From NCBI GenBank assembly GCA_937901125.1, contig CALCGT010000058.1:56551-120550 (forward strand): DNA of 64,000 bases, read 5' to 3'. Each line of letters starts with the position of its first letter. The first letter of the stretch is position 1. This DNA comes from an uncultured Clostridia bacterium. Lineage in GTDB: Bacteria; Bacillota; Clostridia; Lachnospirales; Anaerotignaceae. Below are positions 16,276 to 25,633 of the stretch, piece after piece. The notes below the pieces were generated by a model that was given only the letters and a program-made list of their open reading frames with translations, ran no database searches and had not been told where the DNA came from. Position numbers and translations under genes: made by a program.

Positions 16276-17049
16276 ATGCAGAAAGAAGATAAACTCATCA
16301 TTGGCGGACATGAATTCAATTCCAGATTTATTCTGGGTTCTGGGAAATATTCCCTGAAGCTGATCGAAGCGGCTGTAAAAGATGCCGGTGCAGAAATCAT
16401 CACACTGGCAGTACGTCGTGCCAATACAAAGGATCAGGAAAACATTCTGGACTATATTCCCAAGAATGTAACCCTGCTGCCCAATACCTCCGGCGCAAGA
16501 AATGCGGAGGAAGCCGTACGTATCGCCCGTCTGGCAAGAGAACTGGGCTGCGGTAACTTTGTGAAGGTAGAAATCATGCGCGACAGCAAATACCTGCTGC
16601 CCGATAATTACGAAACCATCAAGGCTACAGAAATTTTGGCAAAGGAAGGCTTCGTGGTCATGCCTTATATGTATCCCGACCTGAATGTGGCAAGAGACTT
16701 GGTAAACGCAGGTGCAGCGACCATCATGCCCCTGGCTTCTCCCATCGGTTCCAATAAAGGGCTGGCAACCAGAGAATTCATTCAGATTCTGGTGGACGAA
16801 ATCGACCTGCCTGTTATCGTAGACGCAGGCATCGGCAGACCTTCTCAGGCTTGTGAAGCGATGGAAATGGGTGCAGCGGCAATTATGGCCAATACAGCAC
16901 TGGCAACAGCAGGCGACCTGCCCTTGATGGCAGCAGCATTCCGTCAGGCTATCGAAGCAGGCAGAAAAGCATATCTTTCCGGCTTGGGCAGAGTGCTGAC
17001 AAGAGGTGCATCCGCATCCGATCCTCTGACAGGCTTCTTGCATGATTAA
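16276..17049 (+). CDS. thiG: Thiazole synthase ThiG
   Basis: A 257-residue TIM-barrel thiazole synthase. It joins DXP, ThiS-thiocarboxylate and dehydroglycine into the thiazole ring. Family segments are FILGSGKY, ITLAVRR, LPNTSGARNAEEAVRIARL (conserved Thr/Asn region), KVEIM and VIVDAGIGRPSQACEAMEMG. The ATG at 16276 is preceded by AAGAAGGG; an ATG six codons earlier is less well placed. Confidence 0.97.
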   Translation: MQKEDKLIIGGHEFNSRFILGSGKYSLKLIEAAVKDAGAEIITLAVRRANTKDQENILDYIPKNVTLLPNTSGARNAEEAVRIARLARELGCGNFVKVEIMRDSKYLLPDNYETIKATEILAKEGFVVMPYMYPDLNVARDLVNAGAATIMPLASPIGSNKGLATREFIQILVDEIDLPVIVDAGIGRPSQACEAMEMGAAAIMANTALATAGDLPLMAAAFRQAIEAGRKAYLSGLGRVLTRGASASDPLTGFLHD

Positions 17050-17061
17050 GGAGGGAATGAC

Positions 17062-18315
17062 ATGGAAAATCAATATTTTGTAGATTCCCAGCATCTTTCC
17101 CCTGAAGCATTGAAGCGGAAGCATGAACTGGAAACCAATCCTGCATCCAGAAAGAACCACATGGAATATCTGCCGGGGATGGAGATCATCGAATCTGAAA
17201 TTTGTGAGACTGTAATGACCCAGATGAAGGAATACGATTATTCCCAGTATACAGCAAGGGATGTCCGTGCGGCGTTGGACCATGAAACTTGCTCCGTAGA
17301 GGATTTCAAAGCATTGCTTTCTCCCGCAGCAGAACCTTTTCTGGAGGAGATGGCACAGAAAGCCAGACTGGAAACCAGCAAACATTTCGGCAACACAGTT
17401 TATCTGTTCACACCTTTGTATATTGCCAACTACTGCGAAAACTACTGCGTATACTGTGGGTTCAACTGCTATAACCACATCAACCGCATGAAGCTTTCCA
17501 TGGAGCAGATCGAAAAGGAAATGAAAGTCATCGCCGACAGCGGCATGGAAGAAATCCTGATCCTGACCGGGGAAAGCCGTACCATGAGCAATGTGGAATA
17601 TATTGGTGAGGCTTGTAAGCTGGCAAGAAAATATTTCCGTATGGTAGGCTTGGAAATTTATCCTGTGAATACAGAAGAATACCGTTATCTCCACGAATGT
17701 GGCGCAGACTATGTGACTGTTTTCCAGGAAACCTATGATACAGATAAATATGAAACACTGCACCTGATGGGGCATAAGCGCGTTTGGCCTTATCGCTTCG
17801 ATGCTCAGGAAAGAGCGTTAAGAGGCGGCATGAGAGGGGTAGCATTCTCTGCACTGCTGGGGCTTTCCGATTTCAGAAAGGACGCACTGGCAAGTGCACT
17901 GCATGTATATTATCTTCAGAGAAAATATCCCCATGCGGAAATGTCCTTATCCTGTCCCAGACTGAGACCCATTATCAATAACGATAAGATCAGTCCTTTG
18001 GATGTAGGTGAAAAGCAGCTGTGTCAGATCCTTTGTGCATATCGTATTTTCATGCCCTTTGTCGGCATTACCGTATCTTCCCGTGAAAGCAAATCTTTCC
18101 GTGACGGTATCGTAAAAATTGCCGCAACGAAGGTTTCCGCCGGGGTTTCCACGGGTATCGGCGACCATGAAAGCAAATACACCGGGAAGGAGGCAGACGG
18201 TACAGAAGGCGATGAGCAGTTTGAAATCAATGATGACCGCAGCTTCCAGAAGATGTATGAGGATATGGCGGAGGAAGGCTTGCAGCCCGTACTGAATGAT
18301 TATCTGTATGTATGA
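17062..18315 (+). CDS. thiH: 2-iminoacetate synthase ThiH (radical SAM)
   Basis: A 417-residue radical SAM enzyme that cleaves tyrosine to dehydroglycine (2-iminoacetate) and p-cresol. The cluster motif CENYCVYC has the CxxxCxxC spacing, at about residue 116. Use of ThiH rather than the oxygen-dependent ThiO fits an anaerobe. It starts 12 bases after thiG and overlaps the next gene. Confidence 0.96.
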   Translation: MENQYFVDSQHLSPEALKRKHELETNPASRKNHMEYLPGMEIIESEICETVMTQMKEYDYSQYTARDVRAALDHETCSVEDFKALLSPAAEPFLEEMAQKARLETSKHFGNTVYLFTPLYIANYCENYCVYCGFNCYNHINRMKLSMEQIEKEMKVIADSGMEEILILTGESRTMSNVEYIGEACKLARKYFRMVGLEIYPVNTEEYRYLHECGADYVTVFQETYDTDKYETLHLMGHKRVWPYRFDAQERALRGGMRGVAFSALLGLSDFRKDALASALHVYYLQRKYPHAEMSLSCPRLRPIINNDKISPLDVGEKQLCQILCAYRIFMPFVGITVSSRESKSFRDGIVKIAATKVSAGVSTGIGDHESKYTGKEADGTEGDEQFEINDDRSFQKMYEDMAEEGLQPVLNDYLYV

Positions 18316-18898
18316 TATTTTGTGTGTAACCAATCGAAGCCTTTGCAAAGAGGATTTTTTGCAGAGAGTGGAGAAGATCGCAGCATGTAGACCCAAGGGG
18401 ATCATCCTGCGGGAAAAAGATTTGACAAAAGAAGGATATAAAAAACTGGCGGAGCAGGTATTGCAGCTCTGCGAGAGATACGAGGTTCCCTGTATGTTGC
18501 ACAGCTTTGCAGATGCGGCTATGGAACTGGGCGCGGAAAACATCCATATGCCCCTGCATATTTTGCGGGAATTGGATGAAAAGAAAAAAGAAAAATTCAA
18601 AGAAATTGGCGCATCCTGCCATTCGGTGGAAGAGGCGCAGGAAGCGGAACGACTGGGATGTACCTACATCACAGCGGGGCATGTATTTGCCACCGATTGC
18701 AAGAAGGACCTTCCTTCCAGAGGATTGACATTTTTGCAGGCGGTCTGCCAAAGCGTATCCATTCCTGTTTATGCCATCGGCGGTATCGGCAGTGAAAATA
18801 TCGATTCTGTTCGGAAAGCGGGTGCGAAGGGTGCCTGTATCATGAGCGGACTGATGGGGTGCGAGGATGTGGAACAATTTTTAAAGGCTTTGAAATAA
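18308..18898 (+). CDS. tenI: TenI-like thiazole tautomerase
   Basis: A 196-residue TIM-barrel protein related to ThiE but lacking the ThiE-specific ND and VGQxD motifs. It instead has the TenI-type GASCHSVEEA (candidate catalytic His) and GHVFATDCKKDLPSRGL. TenI aromatises the ThiG product to the thiazole carboxylate phosphate. A genuine ThiE is encoded at 20546. The ATG at 18308 overlaps the thiH stop; an ATG four codons earlier is also possible. Confidence 0.82.
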   Translation: MYDILCVTNRSLCKEDFLQRVEKIAACRPKGIILREKDLTKEGYKKLAEQVLQLCERYEVPCMLHSFADAAMELGAENIHMPLHILRELDEKKKEKFKEIGASCHSVEEAQEAERLGCTYITAGHVFATDCKKDLPSRGLTFLQAVCQSVSIPVYAIGGIGSENIDSVRKAGAKGACIMSGLMGCEDVEQFLKALK

Positions 18899-19026
18899 AA
18901 GCATAGTTTGAGAGAAAAGTAAATCGAGCAAATGATAGGTGAGTGTATTTCTGATCGGATCCTTTCGGAAAAGGAACGGCCCGCAGCCGCGGGAGGATAG
19001 AAGGGGAGCGCCTTGTGTCCTGCAGA

Positions 19027-19181
19027 GATATAACAGCGATGGGAAGCCGTGTTCCGGCGTGAGAGGAAGCCATGAAGTTTCGACCGATAGTTCTGAATGT
19101 ATCCCCCCAAGGGGGAAGTGTATGCTTCAGGGAGAGCGCTGTTATATCCGTCGTTCTCCCTGAACGATAAAAAAGGAGACG
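19027..19181 (+). promoter_or_regulatory. Divergent TPP-riboswitch-like leader of thiW
   Basis: A perfect 12-bp helix (GATATAACAGCG 19027-19038, CGCTGTTATATC 19137-19148) encloses GGGAA, a GCCG/CGGC hairpin, TGAGAGG (19060-19066), TTCGACC (19079-19085), CTGAA and TATGC..AGGGA, the block order of a TPP aptamer, but the AATGCC/CGTAGGGA part is altered and carries a CCCCC/GGGGG arm. Downstream, TTCAGGGAGA (19126-19135) can pair with TCTCCCTGAA (19155-19164), while CGTTCTCC (19152-19159) can alternatively pair with the ribosome binding site GGAGACG (19175-19181). This predicts translational control of thiW. Confidence 0.7.
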
Positions 19182-19182
19182 T

Positions 19183-19689
19183 ATGAAGATGAAAGACACA
19201 AAAACGAGAAAATTATGCTTTGCTGGTATCCTCTGCGCAGTGGCAGTGGTGGGCAGCTTATTCTATATTCCCGTTTTCGGGAGCAAATGTGTACCTGTAC
19301 AACACATGGTAAATATTTTATGTGCTGTTATTTTAGGGCCTTTTTATGGGTTGACCGTGGCATTTTGCGCCAGTGTCATCCGTAATTTGCTAGGTATTGG
19401 CAGTTTGATGGCCTTTCCCGGCAGTATGATCGGCGCACTGCTTTGTGGCATCGCCTTTTGGAAAACAAAAAATATCCCCCTGACCTTGATCGCAGAAGTC
19501 TTTGGGACGGCAGTTCTGGGCGGTTTGTGTGCCTATCCCGTTGCCATCCTCCTGATGGGGATGCAGGCGGGGGAGATCGCCTTTTATGCCTATGTGGTTC
19601 CTTTCCTGATCTCCACGGCAGGCGGCGCGATTCTCTCTGGCATCCTGCTGGGGGCTTTGCGGAAAACAGGAATGTTGAAAAAGGTCTGA
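19183..19689 (+). CDS. thiW: ThiW family ECF-type transport component
   Basis: A 168-residue membrane protein with about five helices, matching ThiW, the substrate-capture (S) component predicted to import the thiamin precursor hydroxyethylthiazole via the shared ECF energising module. Sequence includes VPVQHMVNILCAVILGPFYG and the FPGSMIGALLCGIAF helix. Its neighbour thiM phosphorylates hydroxyethylthiazole, supporting this. The ECF ATPases are not in the window. AAAGGAG precedes the ATG; a second ATG two codons on is equally possible. Confidence 0.88.
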   Translation: MKMKDTKTRKLCFAGILCAVAVVGSLFYIPVFGSKCVPVQHMVNILCAVILGPFYGLTVAFCASVIRNLLGIGSLMAFPGSMIGALLCGIAFWKTKNIPLTLIAEVFGTAVLGGLCAYPVAILLMGMQAGEIAFYAYVVPFLISTAGGAILSGILLGALRKTGMLKKV

Positions 19690-19711
19690 GAAAAAGAAGG
19701 AGGAAACAGAT

Positions 19712-20533
19712 ATGTTGAAGGAAATGCTTGACAATGTGAGAGAAAAATGCCCTTTGATCCATAATATCACCAATTATGTAACCGTGAATGACTGTGCCAA
19801 TATCCTGCTGGCCTGCGGCGGTTCTCCCATCATGGCCGATGATGTAGATGAAGCGGAAGAGATCACTTCCATCTGCGGCGGTCTGAATATCAATATCGGT
19901 ACGCTGAACCAGCGCACCATTCCTGCTATGCATCTGGCAGGCAAAAAAGCCAATGAGCTGGGACATCCTGCGGTTTTGGACCCCGTTGGGGCAGGGGCAT
20001 CCCGTCTGCGGACAAAAACAGCAAAGGATTTGATAGAAGGAATCAAATTTACCGTCATTCGGGGGAATATTTCCGAGATTAAAACACTGGCTTTGGGCAC
20101 AGGCGGCGCAAAGGGCGTGGATGCCGATGTGGCGGATAAGGTGACAAAGGAAAATCTGTCCCAGGCAGTGGCCTTTGCCAAGGAATTTGCCAAGAAAACA
20201 GGGGCAGTCATTGCGATTACCGGTGCCATTGATATTGTTGCCGATGGGGAAAAAGCCTTCTGCATCTATAACGGTCATCCCATGATGAGCAGCATCACCG
20301 GCACAGGCTGCCAGCTTTCCGCCATGACAGCGGCTTATGTGACAGCCAACCCGGAAACCCCTCTGGAAGCCACAGCGGCGGCAGTCTGCGCCATGGGCAT
20401 CTGCGGGGAAAAGGCTCACGCAAGACTGACAGAGCAGGACGGCAATTCCAGCTATAGAAATTATATCATCGATGCCATTTTCAACCTGAATGGGGAGGAA
20501 CTGGAACGCTGTGCGAAATACGAAATTTTCTAA
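19712..20533 (+). CDS. thiM: Hydroxyethylthiazole kinase
   Basis: A 273-residue ribokinase-like enzyme that phosphorylates 4-methyl-5-hydroxyethylthiazole for salvage. Diagnostic stretches are CPLIHNITNYVTVNDCAN, LDPVGAGASRLRT, VIRGNISEI and GTGCQLSAMTAAY, where the Cys replaces the Asp of most ribokinases as in other ThiM proteins. It lies between the thiazole importer and thiE. Confidence 0.97.
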   Translation: MLKEMLDNVREKCPLIHNITNYVTVNDCANILLACGGSPIMADDVDEAEEITSICGGLNINIGTLNQRTIPAMHLAGKKANELGHPAVLDPVGAGASRLRTKTAKDLIEGIKFTVIRGNISEIKTLALGTGGAKGVDADVADKVTKENLSQAVAFAKEFAKKTGAVIAITGAIDIVADGEKAFCIYNGHPMMSSITGTGCQLSAMTAAYVTANPETPLEATAAAVCAMGICGEKAHARLTEQDGNSSYRNYIIDAIFNLNGEELERCAKYEIF

Positions 20534-20545
20534 GGAGATGGAAGT

Positions 20546-21187
20546 ATGAAATGTGAAAAAGAGACCATGCTGCTCTATGCCGTAACAGACAGAGCATGGA
20601 CAGGCAAGCAGACTTTGATGGAACAGGTAGAAGCAGCCCTTAAGGGGGGCGCAACCTGTGTACAGCTGCGGGAAAAGGAACTGGACGAAGGGTCCTTCCT
20701 GCAGGAAGCAATCGAAATGAAGGCTTTGTGTGAAAAATATGGAGTCCCTTTTATTGTCAACGATAATGTAGATATCGCCATCAAATGCAAGGCAGACGGC
20801 ATCCATGTAGGGCAGAAGGATATGGAAGCAGGCAACGTCCGTGCTTTGGTGGGCGAAGGTATGATCATCGGCGTTTCTACCCAGACCGTAGAACAGGCCA
20901 TTGCGGCGGAAAAAGCCGGTGCGGACTATCTGGGCGTTGGTGCCATGTTCAGCACCACAACAAAGCTGGATGCCTTTGAGGTATCCCATGAAACAGCCAA
21001 AGCTATCTGCGAAGCTGTATCCATTCCTGTGGTTGCCATTGGCGGTATCAATAAGATAAATCTGCTGGAGCTTTCTGGCACAGGCGTAGATGGTGTGGCT
21101 CTGGTTTCCGCTATTTTTGGGACGGAGGATATCGAAGCAGAATGTAAAGAACTGAAAGCACTTTCTGAGGAAATGACAAAGGCGTAA
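20546..21187 (+). CDS. thiE: Thiamine phosphate synthase
   Basis: A 213-residue TIM-barrel enzyme coupling HMP-PP and thiazole phosphate into thiamin phosphate. ThiE motifs are present: VQLREKELDEGSF (substrate phosphate/pyrimidine site), FIVNDNVDIA, GIHVGQKDMEA and a glycine-rich phosphate loop AIGGINKIN. AAGGAGATG precedes the start. Confidence 0.96.
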   Translation: MKCEKETMLLYAVTDRAWTGKQTLMEQVEAALKGGATCVQLREKELDEGSFLQEAIEMKALCEKYGVPFIVNDNVDIAIKCKADGIHVGQKDMEAGNVRALVGEGMIIGVSTQTVEQAIAAEKAGADYLGVGAMFSTTTKLDAFEVSHETAKAICEAVSIPVVAIGGINKINLLELSGTGVDGVALVSAIFGTEDIEAECKELKALSEEMTKA

Positions 21188-21236
21188 ACCTTTTTGCGGC
21201 AGAAAAAAGGAAACTGAAAGTTTGGAGGAATGAAGC

Positions 21237-22034
21237 ATGAGAACAGCATTGACCATTGCCGGCAGCGATACTAGCGGCGGCGCAGGGATTCAGGCCGATC
21301 TGAAAACTATGACCATGAATGGCGTATTTGCCATGAGCGCATTGACAGCACTGACAGCCCAGAATACTGTAGGGGTACAGGGTATTTTCGAAGTGACACC
21401 CGAATTTTTGGGGATGCAGATCGATAGTGTATTCACAGATATCCGCCCCGATGCGGTGAAGGTGGGCATGGTCTCCTCTGTGGAACTGATTTCTGTGATT
21501 GCGGAAAAGCTGACAGCCTATCAGGCAGAAAACATCGTGGTGGACCCTGTTATGGTAGCCACTAGCGGTGCAAAGCTTATCAGCGATGATGCGGTTTCTA
21601 CTTTGAAAGAAAAGCTGCTTCCTTTGGCGGCGGTGGTAACACCCAATATCCCCGAAGCGGAAGTCCTTTCCGGTATGAAGATCGAAAGCCCAGAGGATAT
21701 GGTGAAGGCTGCGGAAAAGATCAGCAAGGATTACCACTGTGCCGTTCTCTGCAAAGGGGGTCATAGCATGAACGATGCCAACGACCTGCTCTATCATGAT
21801 GGCACATACCAGTGGTTCAACGGCAAGCGTATCGATAACCCAAATACCCACGGCACAGGCTGCACCCTTTCCAGTGCTATCGCAGCCAATCTGGCAAAGG
21901 GCCATGATCTGGCAACAGCAGTGAAACGGGCGAAAGAATATATTTCCGGTGCATTGGCAGCAATGCTGGACTTGGGTGCAGGCAGCGGCCCCATGAACCA
22001 CGCTTTTGATCTGAAAGAAGAATACTGCAAATAA
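21237..22034 (+). CDS. thiD: Hydroxymethylpyrimidine/phosphomethylpyrimidine kinase
   Basis: A 265-residue ribokinase-fold kinase that makes HMP-PP in two steps. It has TIAGSDTSGGAGIQADLKT at the N-terminus, VDPVMVATSGAKL, and the C-terminal anion hole HGTGCTLSSAIAANLAKG. Last gene of the thiW-M-E-D operon. ThiC, the pyrimidine-forming enzyme, is not in the window. Confidence 0.97.
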   Translation: MRTALTIAGSDTSGGAGIQADLKTMTMNGVFAMSALTALTAQNTVGVQGIFEVTPEFLGMQIDSVFTDIRPDAVKVGMVSSVELISVIAEKLTAYQAENIVVDPVMVATSGAKLISDDAVSTLKEKLLPLAAVVTPNIPEAEVLSGMKIESPEDMVKAAEKISKDYHCAVLCKGGHSMNDANDLLYHDGTYQWFNGKRIDNPNTHGTGCTLSSAIAANLAKGHDLATAVKRAKEYISGALAAMLDLGAGSGPMNHAFDLKEEYCK

Positions 22035-22066
22035 AGTAGGTTGTCGAAATTCACTTTGTCTGCATT

Positions 22067-22094
22067 AAAAAAGAGTCCGTTTGGACTCTTTTTT
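22067..22094. terminator. Bidirectional terminator between thiD and the alanine symporter
   Basis: AAAAAAGAGTCC and GGACTCTTTTTT form a 12-bp stem with loop GTTT. It lies after thiD on the plus strand and just after the symporter stop on the minus strand. Confidence 0.93.
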
Positions 22095-22102
22095 ATGTAG
22101 GA

Positions 22103-23509
22103 TCATTTTTTGCGTAATTTAATCTTTGCTTCGTATTCTTTCAGGGAAGCCAAGGCTTCCTTGGACATGGGGAACAGCGCCAGCATATTGAAAATCGTCA
22201 TCAGACCAATGCCCACATCGCCCAGATCCCATACGAAGGTATAGGTTGCAAGGCAGCCGATGAACAGCATCACCAGTGCCAGCACCTTATAAGCTGTCTG
22301 GGATGGCCAGTTATCGCCGAAGAGATAAGCAACATTGGAACGGGCATAGAAGAGAATACCAATGAAGGTGGAGAAGCTGAACAGCAGTAGGGTCATGGCG
22401 ATGAATATCACGCCAAAGGAACCAAAATGATACTGCATGGCTGTCTGTAGCAGATCCATACCTGTCAGACCTTCCAGCAGTTCCGCAGGAGCCAGCAGCA
22501 TGATCATAGCGGAGCAGCTGCAGATGACGATGGTATCAAGGAATACACCAAATGCCTGCAGCAGACCTTCCTTGGCAGGATGGTCGATATCTGCCGCTGC
22601 AGCAGCACAGGGGGCAGAGCCGGAGCCAGCTTCATTGGAGAACAGACCACGTTTTACCCCGTTCATGATAACAGCACCGATGCCGCCGGCAGCCACCTGA
22701 CGGATGCCGAAGGCTTCTTCGAAAATACGATGGAACACTGCAGGCAGTGCGCCGATATTTTTCCCGATGATGATAAGGGTAGCTACAAAGAAGCAGCCAG
22801 CCATGATAGGTACTACGATATCCAGAACTTTTACTGTGGCGTGTTTCCGCAGGACGATGATGGCGGAAACAGCTACCAGAGCGATAGCTGTGTAAAGCGG
22901 AGGAATCCCAAAGGCATTCTCCATGGAGGAAGAAACGGAATTACCGATAACCTGGCTGATGCCACACCAACAGATCAGGCCTGAAATGGCAAACAGCACT
23001 GCTATTATGGAATAGCGCATTTTTGCAGGGTCTTTTTGGCGCTTTTTTGCAGCGTAAGCGTGGATATAGCGGGCAGGACCGCCGCGGTAACCGCCGTAAA
23101 GGGGGTCTTTTTCCTGATAGATCTGTGCCAGAGTGGCCTCCATAAAAGCTGTGGCAGAGCCAGCCAGAGCGGATATCCACATCCAGAAAACAGCACCGGC
23201 ACCGCCCATGGAAATGGCAGAAACGACACCCACCAGATTGCCCATGCCTACACGGGTGGCTGTGGAGATGATGAGAGCCTGTAAGCCGGAAATACTGTGA
23301 GCATCATCGCCCGCTTTCTTTTCCGTTGTGACCCGGAGCATTTCCGGGAACAGACGGATCTGCAGAAAACGGCTGCGGATGGTGAAATAGATACCCGCGG
23401 GCACTAAGATCAGCACCAGCAAAGAAAGGCCGAGGGTATCGCCGCTGGGCAGGGGAATAGAGATCAGATCTGCCCAGAGGAAGTCATAGATTAGATAGAG
23501 AAGTTCCAT
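22103..23509 (-). CDS. Sodium:alanine symporter family (AGCS) protein
   Basis: A 468-residue, strongly hydrophobic AGCS-family symporter of alanine or glycine with sodium. Family features are GVVSAISMGGAGAVFWMWIS, PLYGGYRGGPARYIHAY, GLFSNEAGSGSAPCAAAAAD (a highly conserved loop) and a Lys-rich C-terminus. It is divergently transcribed from the LysR regulator 120 bases away, which may control it. Confidence 0.93.
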   Translation of the reverse strand: MELLYLIYDFLWADLISIPLPSGDTLGLSLLVLILVPAGIYFTIRSRFLQIRLFPEMLRVTTEKKAGDDAHSISGLQALIISTATRVGMGNLVGVVSAISMGGAGAVFWMWISALAGSATAFMEATLAQIYQEKDPLYGGYRGGPARYIHAYAAKKRQKDPAKMRYSIIAVLFAISGLICWCGISQVIGNSVSSSMENAFGIPPLYTAIALVAVSAIIVLRKHATVKVLDIVVPIMAGCFFVATLIIIGKNIGALPAVFHRIFEEAFGIRQVAAGGIGAVIMNGVKRGLFSNEAGSGSAPCAAAAADIDHPAKEGLLQAFGVFLDTIVICSCSAMIMLLAPAELLEGLTGMDLLQTAMQYHFGSFGVIFIAMTLLLFSFSTFIGILFYARSNVAYLFGDNWPSQTAYKVLALVMLFIGCLATYTFVWDLGDVGIGLMTIFNMLALFPMSKEALASLKEYEAKIKLRKK

Positions 23510-23629
23510 ATGGAAACGCTCCTTTCCCTTGATTTTTGATTAAGTTTAGTATACAGTAAGATTATGAATTTGTAAAATTGATAATAAGGATAAACTGAAT
23601 CGAAATCATCGATGTAAAGAGGGGAACAA

Positions 23630-24514
23630 ATGGATATCAAAAATTTGATTACTTTCATACATGTTGCGGAGTTGCGCAGCTTCACCAAAGCGGGGGACAA
23701 GCTGGGTTATTCCCAGTCTACGGTCTCTTTCCAGATCCGCCAGCTGGAAAATGAACTGGGGGTGCCCCTGTTCGAACGTATCAACCGCACCGTTACCCTG
23801 ACGGAACATGGCAGCCGTCTGCTGTGCTCTGCCTATAAGATCAATGAGTTGCTGCAGGGCTTTGCGGAGGATACCAAGGGAGAAACGGAAATCCGCGGGC
23901 AGGTGCGCCTGGCTATAGCGGATTCCTTGAGCAGCGAGGTCATCCGCCGCATTTTCCCGGGACTGCACCGCAAATATCCAGGGATTACTTTAGAATGCAT
24001 TTCTGGTGGGACGCAGGAGATGTTTCGCCTTTTGAACCAGAACGAAGTGGATATCGTGTATACCTTGGACAGTCATATTTATGATACGAACTATGTGATC
24101 TTACAGGAATCCCGCATTGGTGCCCATTTTGTCTGCGCTGCGGAAAATTCCTTGGCAGGGCAGGAAAGCATCCCTTTGGAGCAACTGGTAAAACAGCCCT
24201 TCCTGCTGACAGAAAAAGGTATGAGCTATCGTCGTATGATGGATGAGCAGCTGGCTGCCCGTTCCCAGGAGGTACAGCCTGTTTTTGTGAGCGGCAATGC
24301 AGATCTGATCTGCAATCTGGTGGAACAAAACGCCGGGATCGCCCTGCTGCCGGATTATGCCACCAGACCTTATGTGGAAAAAGGCACGGTGCAGTATCTT
24401 CATGTGCCGGAGCTGGATATCGAAGTATGGACACAGCTGCTGCACCATCGGGATAAATGGGTTTCCGAGCCCATGCGTATCGTGATCGACTATCTGCGCC
24501 GCTGTGCGCTATGA
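23630..24514 (+). CDS. LysR-family transcriptional regulator
   Basis: A 294-residue LysR regulator: N-terminal winged helix-turn-helix (residues 1-60, FTKAGDKLGYSQSTVSFQIRQLE) and a C-terminal periplasmic-binding-type effector domain (TEIRGQVRLAIADSL...). It sits between a divergent AGCS symporter and a downstream peptidase, either of which may be its target. The effector is unknown. Confidence 0.93.
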   Translation: MDIKNLITFIHVAELRSFTKAGDKLGYSQSTVSFQIRQLENELGVPLFERINRTVTLTEHGSRLLCSAYKINELLQGFAEDTKGETEIRGQVRLAIADSLSSEVIRRIFPGLHRKYPGITLECISGGTQEMFRLLNQNEVDIVYTLDSHIYDTNYVILQESRIGAHFVCAAENSLAGQESIPLEQLVKQPFLLTEKGMSYRRMMDEQLAARSQEVQPVFVSGNADLICNLVEQNAGIALLPDYATRPYVEKGTVQYLHVPELDIEVWTQLLHHRDKWVSEPMRIVIDYLRRCAL

Positions 24515-24542
24515 TCGGGTAAAGACCAAGGAGGAAAGAAAA

Positions 24543-25619
24543 ATGAAACAAAATAGAGTAGACCGGGTGATGGCAGCCTTGCAGGAAATGGGTGTTTCCC
24601 AGATGCTCATCGTTGACTCCATGTCTATTTGCTATCTGACGGGGGTATATTACGAACCGGGGGAACGTTTTTATGCCCTGTTGCTGCGGAGGGATGGCAA
24701 GCACGCTTATTTCCTGAATCACCTCTTTTCTATCCCCCAGGAGGTGGGTGTGGAAAAGGTTTGGTATTCCGATACAGACCCCGCTATGGAAATTGTTTCC
24801 CGTTATGTGGACAATACAGTTTCTTTGGGGGTAGATAAAGAACTGAAAGCAAGATTTTTGCTGCCCCTGATGGAGAGAAAAGCAGCTTCGGGCTTTGTGA
24901 ATACTTCCCTTGCCATCGATTCCGTAAGGGGCATCAAGGATGCGGAAGAGCAGGTAAAAATGCGCATTTCTTCCCATATCAACGACATGGCTATGGCGGA
25001 ATTCAAAAAACTGATTCATACAGGTGTGACAGAAAAAGAAGTGGCAAAGCAGATGCGAAAGGTTTACCTTGGCTTAGGTGCAGATGGCTTTTCCTTTGAA
25101 CCGCTGGTGGCTTTTGGTGCCAATGCGGCAGACCCTCACCATAATCCCGATGATACGGTGCTACAGGAAGGGGATGTTGTCCTCTTCGATGTGGGTTGCA
25201 TCAAGGATGGATATTGCTCCGATATGACCCGCTCTTTTTATTATAAAACAGTCAGCGAGAAGCACAGGGAAATTTACGAAACTGTTCGGATGGCAAATGA
25301 AGCGGCCATTGCCAAGATCAAACCTGGCGTTCCCCTGATGGAACTGGATCTGACAGCCAGAACCCTCATTACAGACAAAGGGTATGGCCCTCAGTTTAAC
25401 CATAGATTGGGACATTTTATCGGTCTGGAAGAGCATGAATTTGGTGATGTTTCTTCCGTGAATCCAACACCTGCCGCTGTCGGTATGATCTTTTCTATCG
25501 AACCGGGTATCTATATACCTGGTGATACGGGCGTTCGTGTGGAGGATTTGGTGCTGGTCACAGAGGATGGCTGTGATGTGCTGAATCAGTTCCCCAAAGA
25601 ATTGGAAATCATCGAATGA
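24543..25619 (+). CDS. M24-family metallopeptidase (Xaa-Pro aminopeptidase type)
   Basis: A 358-residue protein with the creatinase-like N-terminal domain and the C-terminal pita-bread M24 catalytic domain. Candidate metal ligands are seen in VVLFDVGCIKDGYCSDMTRSF, NHRLGHFIGLEEHEFG and FSIEPGIYIPG. The ATG at 24543 follows AAGGAGGAAAG. It follows the LysR gene by 28 bases and likely shares its transcript. Confidence 0.92.
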   Translation: MKQNRVDRVMAALQEMGVSQMLIVDSMSICYLTGVYYEPGERFYALLLRRDGKHAYFLNHLFSIPQEVGVEKVWYSDTDPAMEIVSRYVDNTVSLGVDKELKARFLLPLMERKAASGFVNTSLAIDSVRGIKDAEEQVKMRISSHINDMAMAEFKKLIHTGVTEKEVAKQMRKVYLGLGADGFSFEPLVAFGANAADPHHNPDDTVLQEGDVVLFDVGCIKDGYCSDMTRSFYYKTVSEKHREIYETVRMANEAAIAKIKPGVPLMELDLTARTLITDKGYGPQFNHRLGHFIGLEEHEFGDVSSVNPTPAAVGMIFSIEPGIYIPGDTGVRVEDLVLVTEDGCDVLNQFPKELEIIE

Positions 25620-25633
25620 TAGATACGAATACT

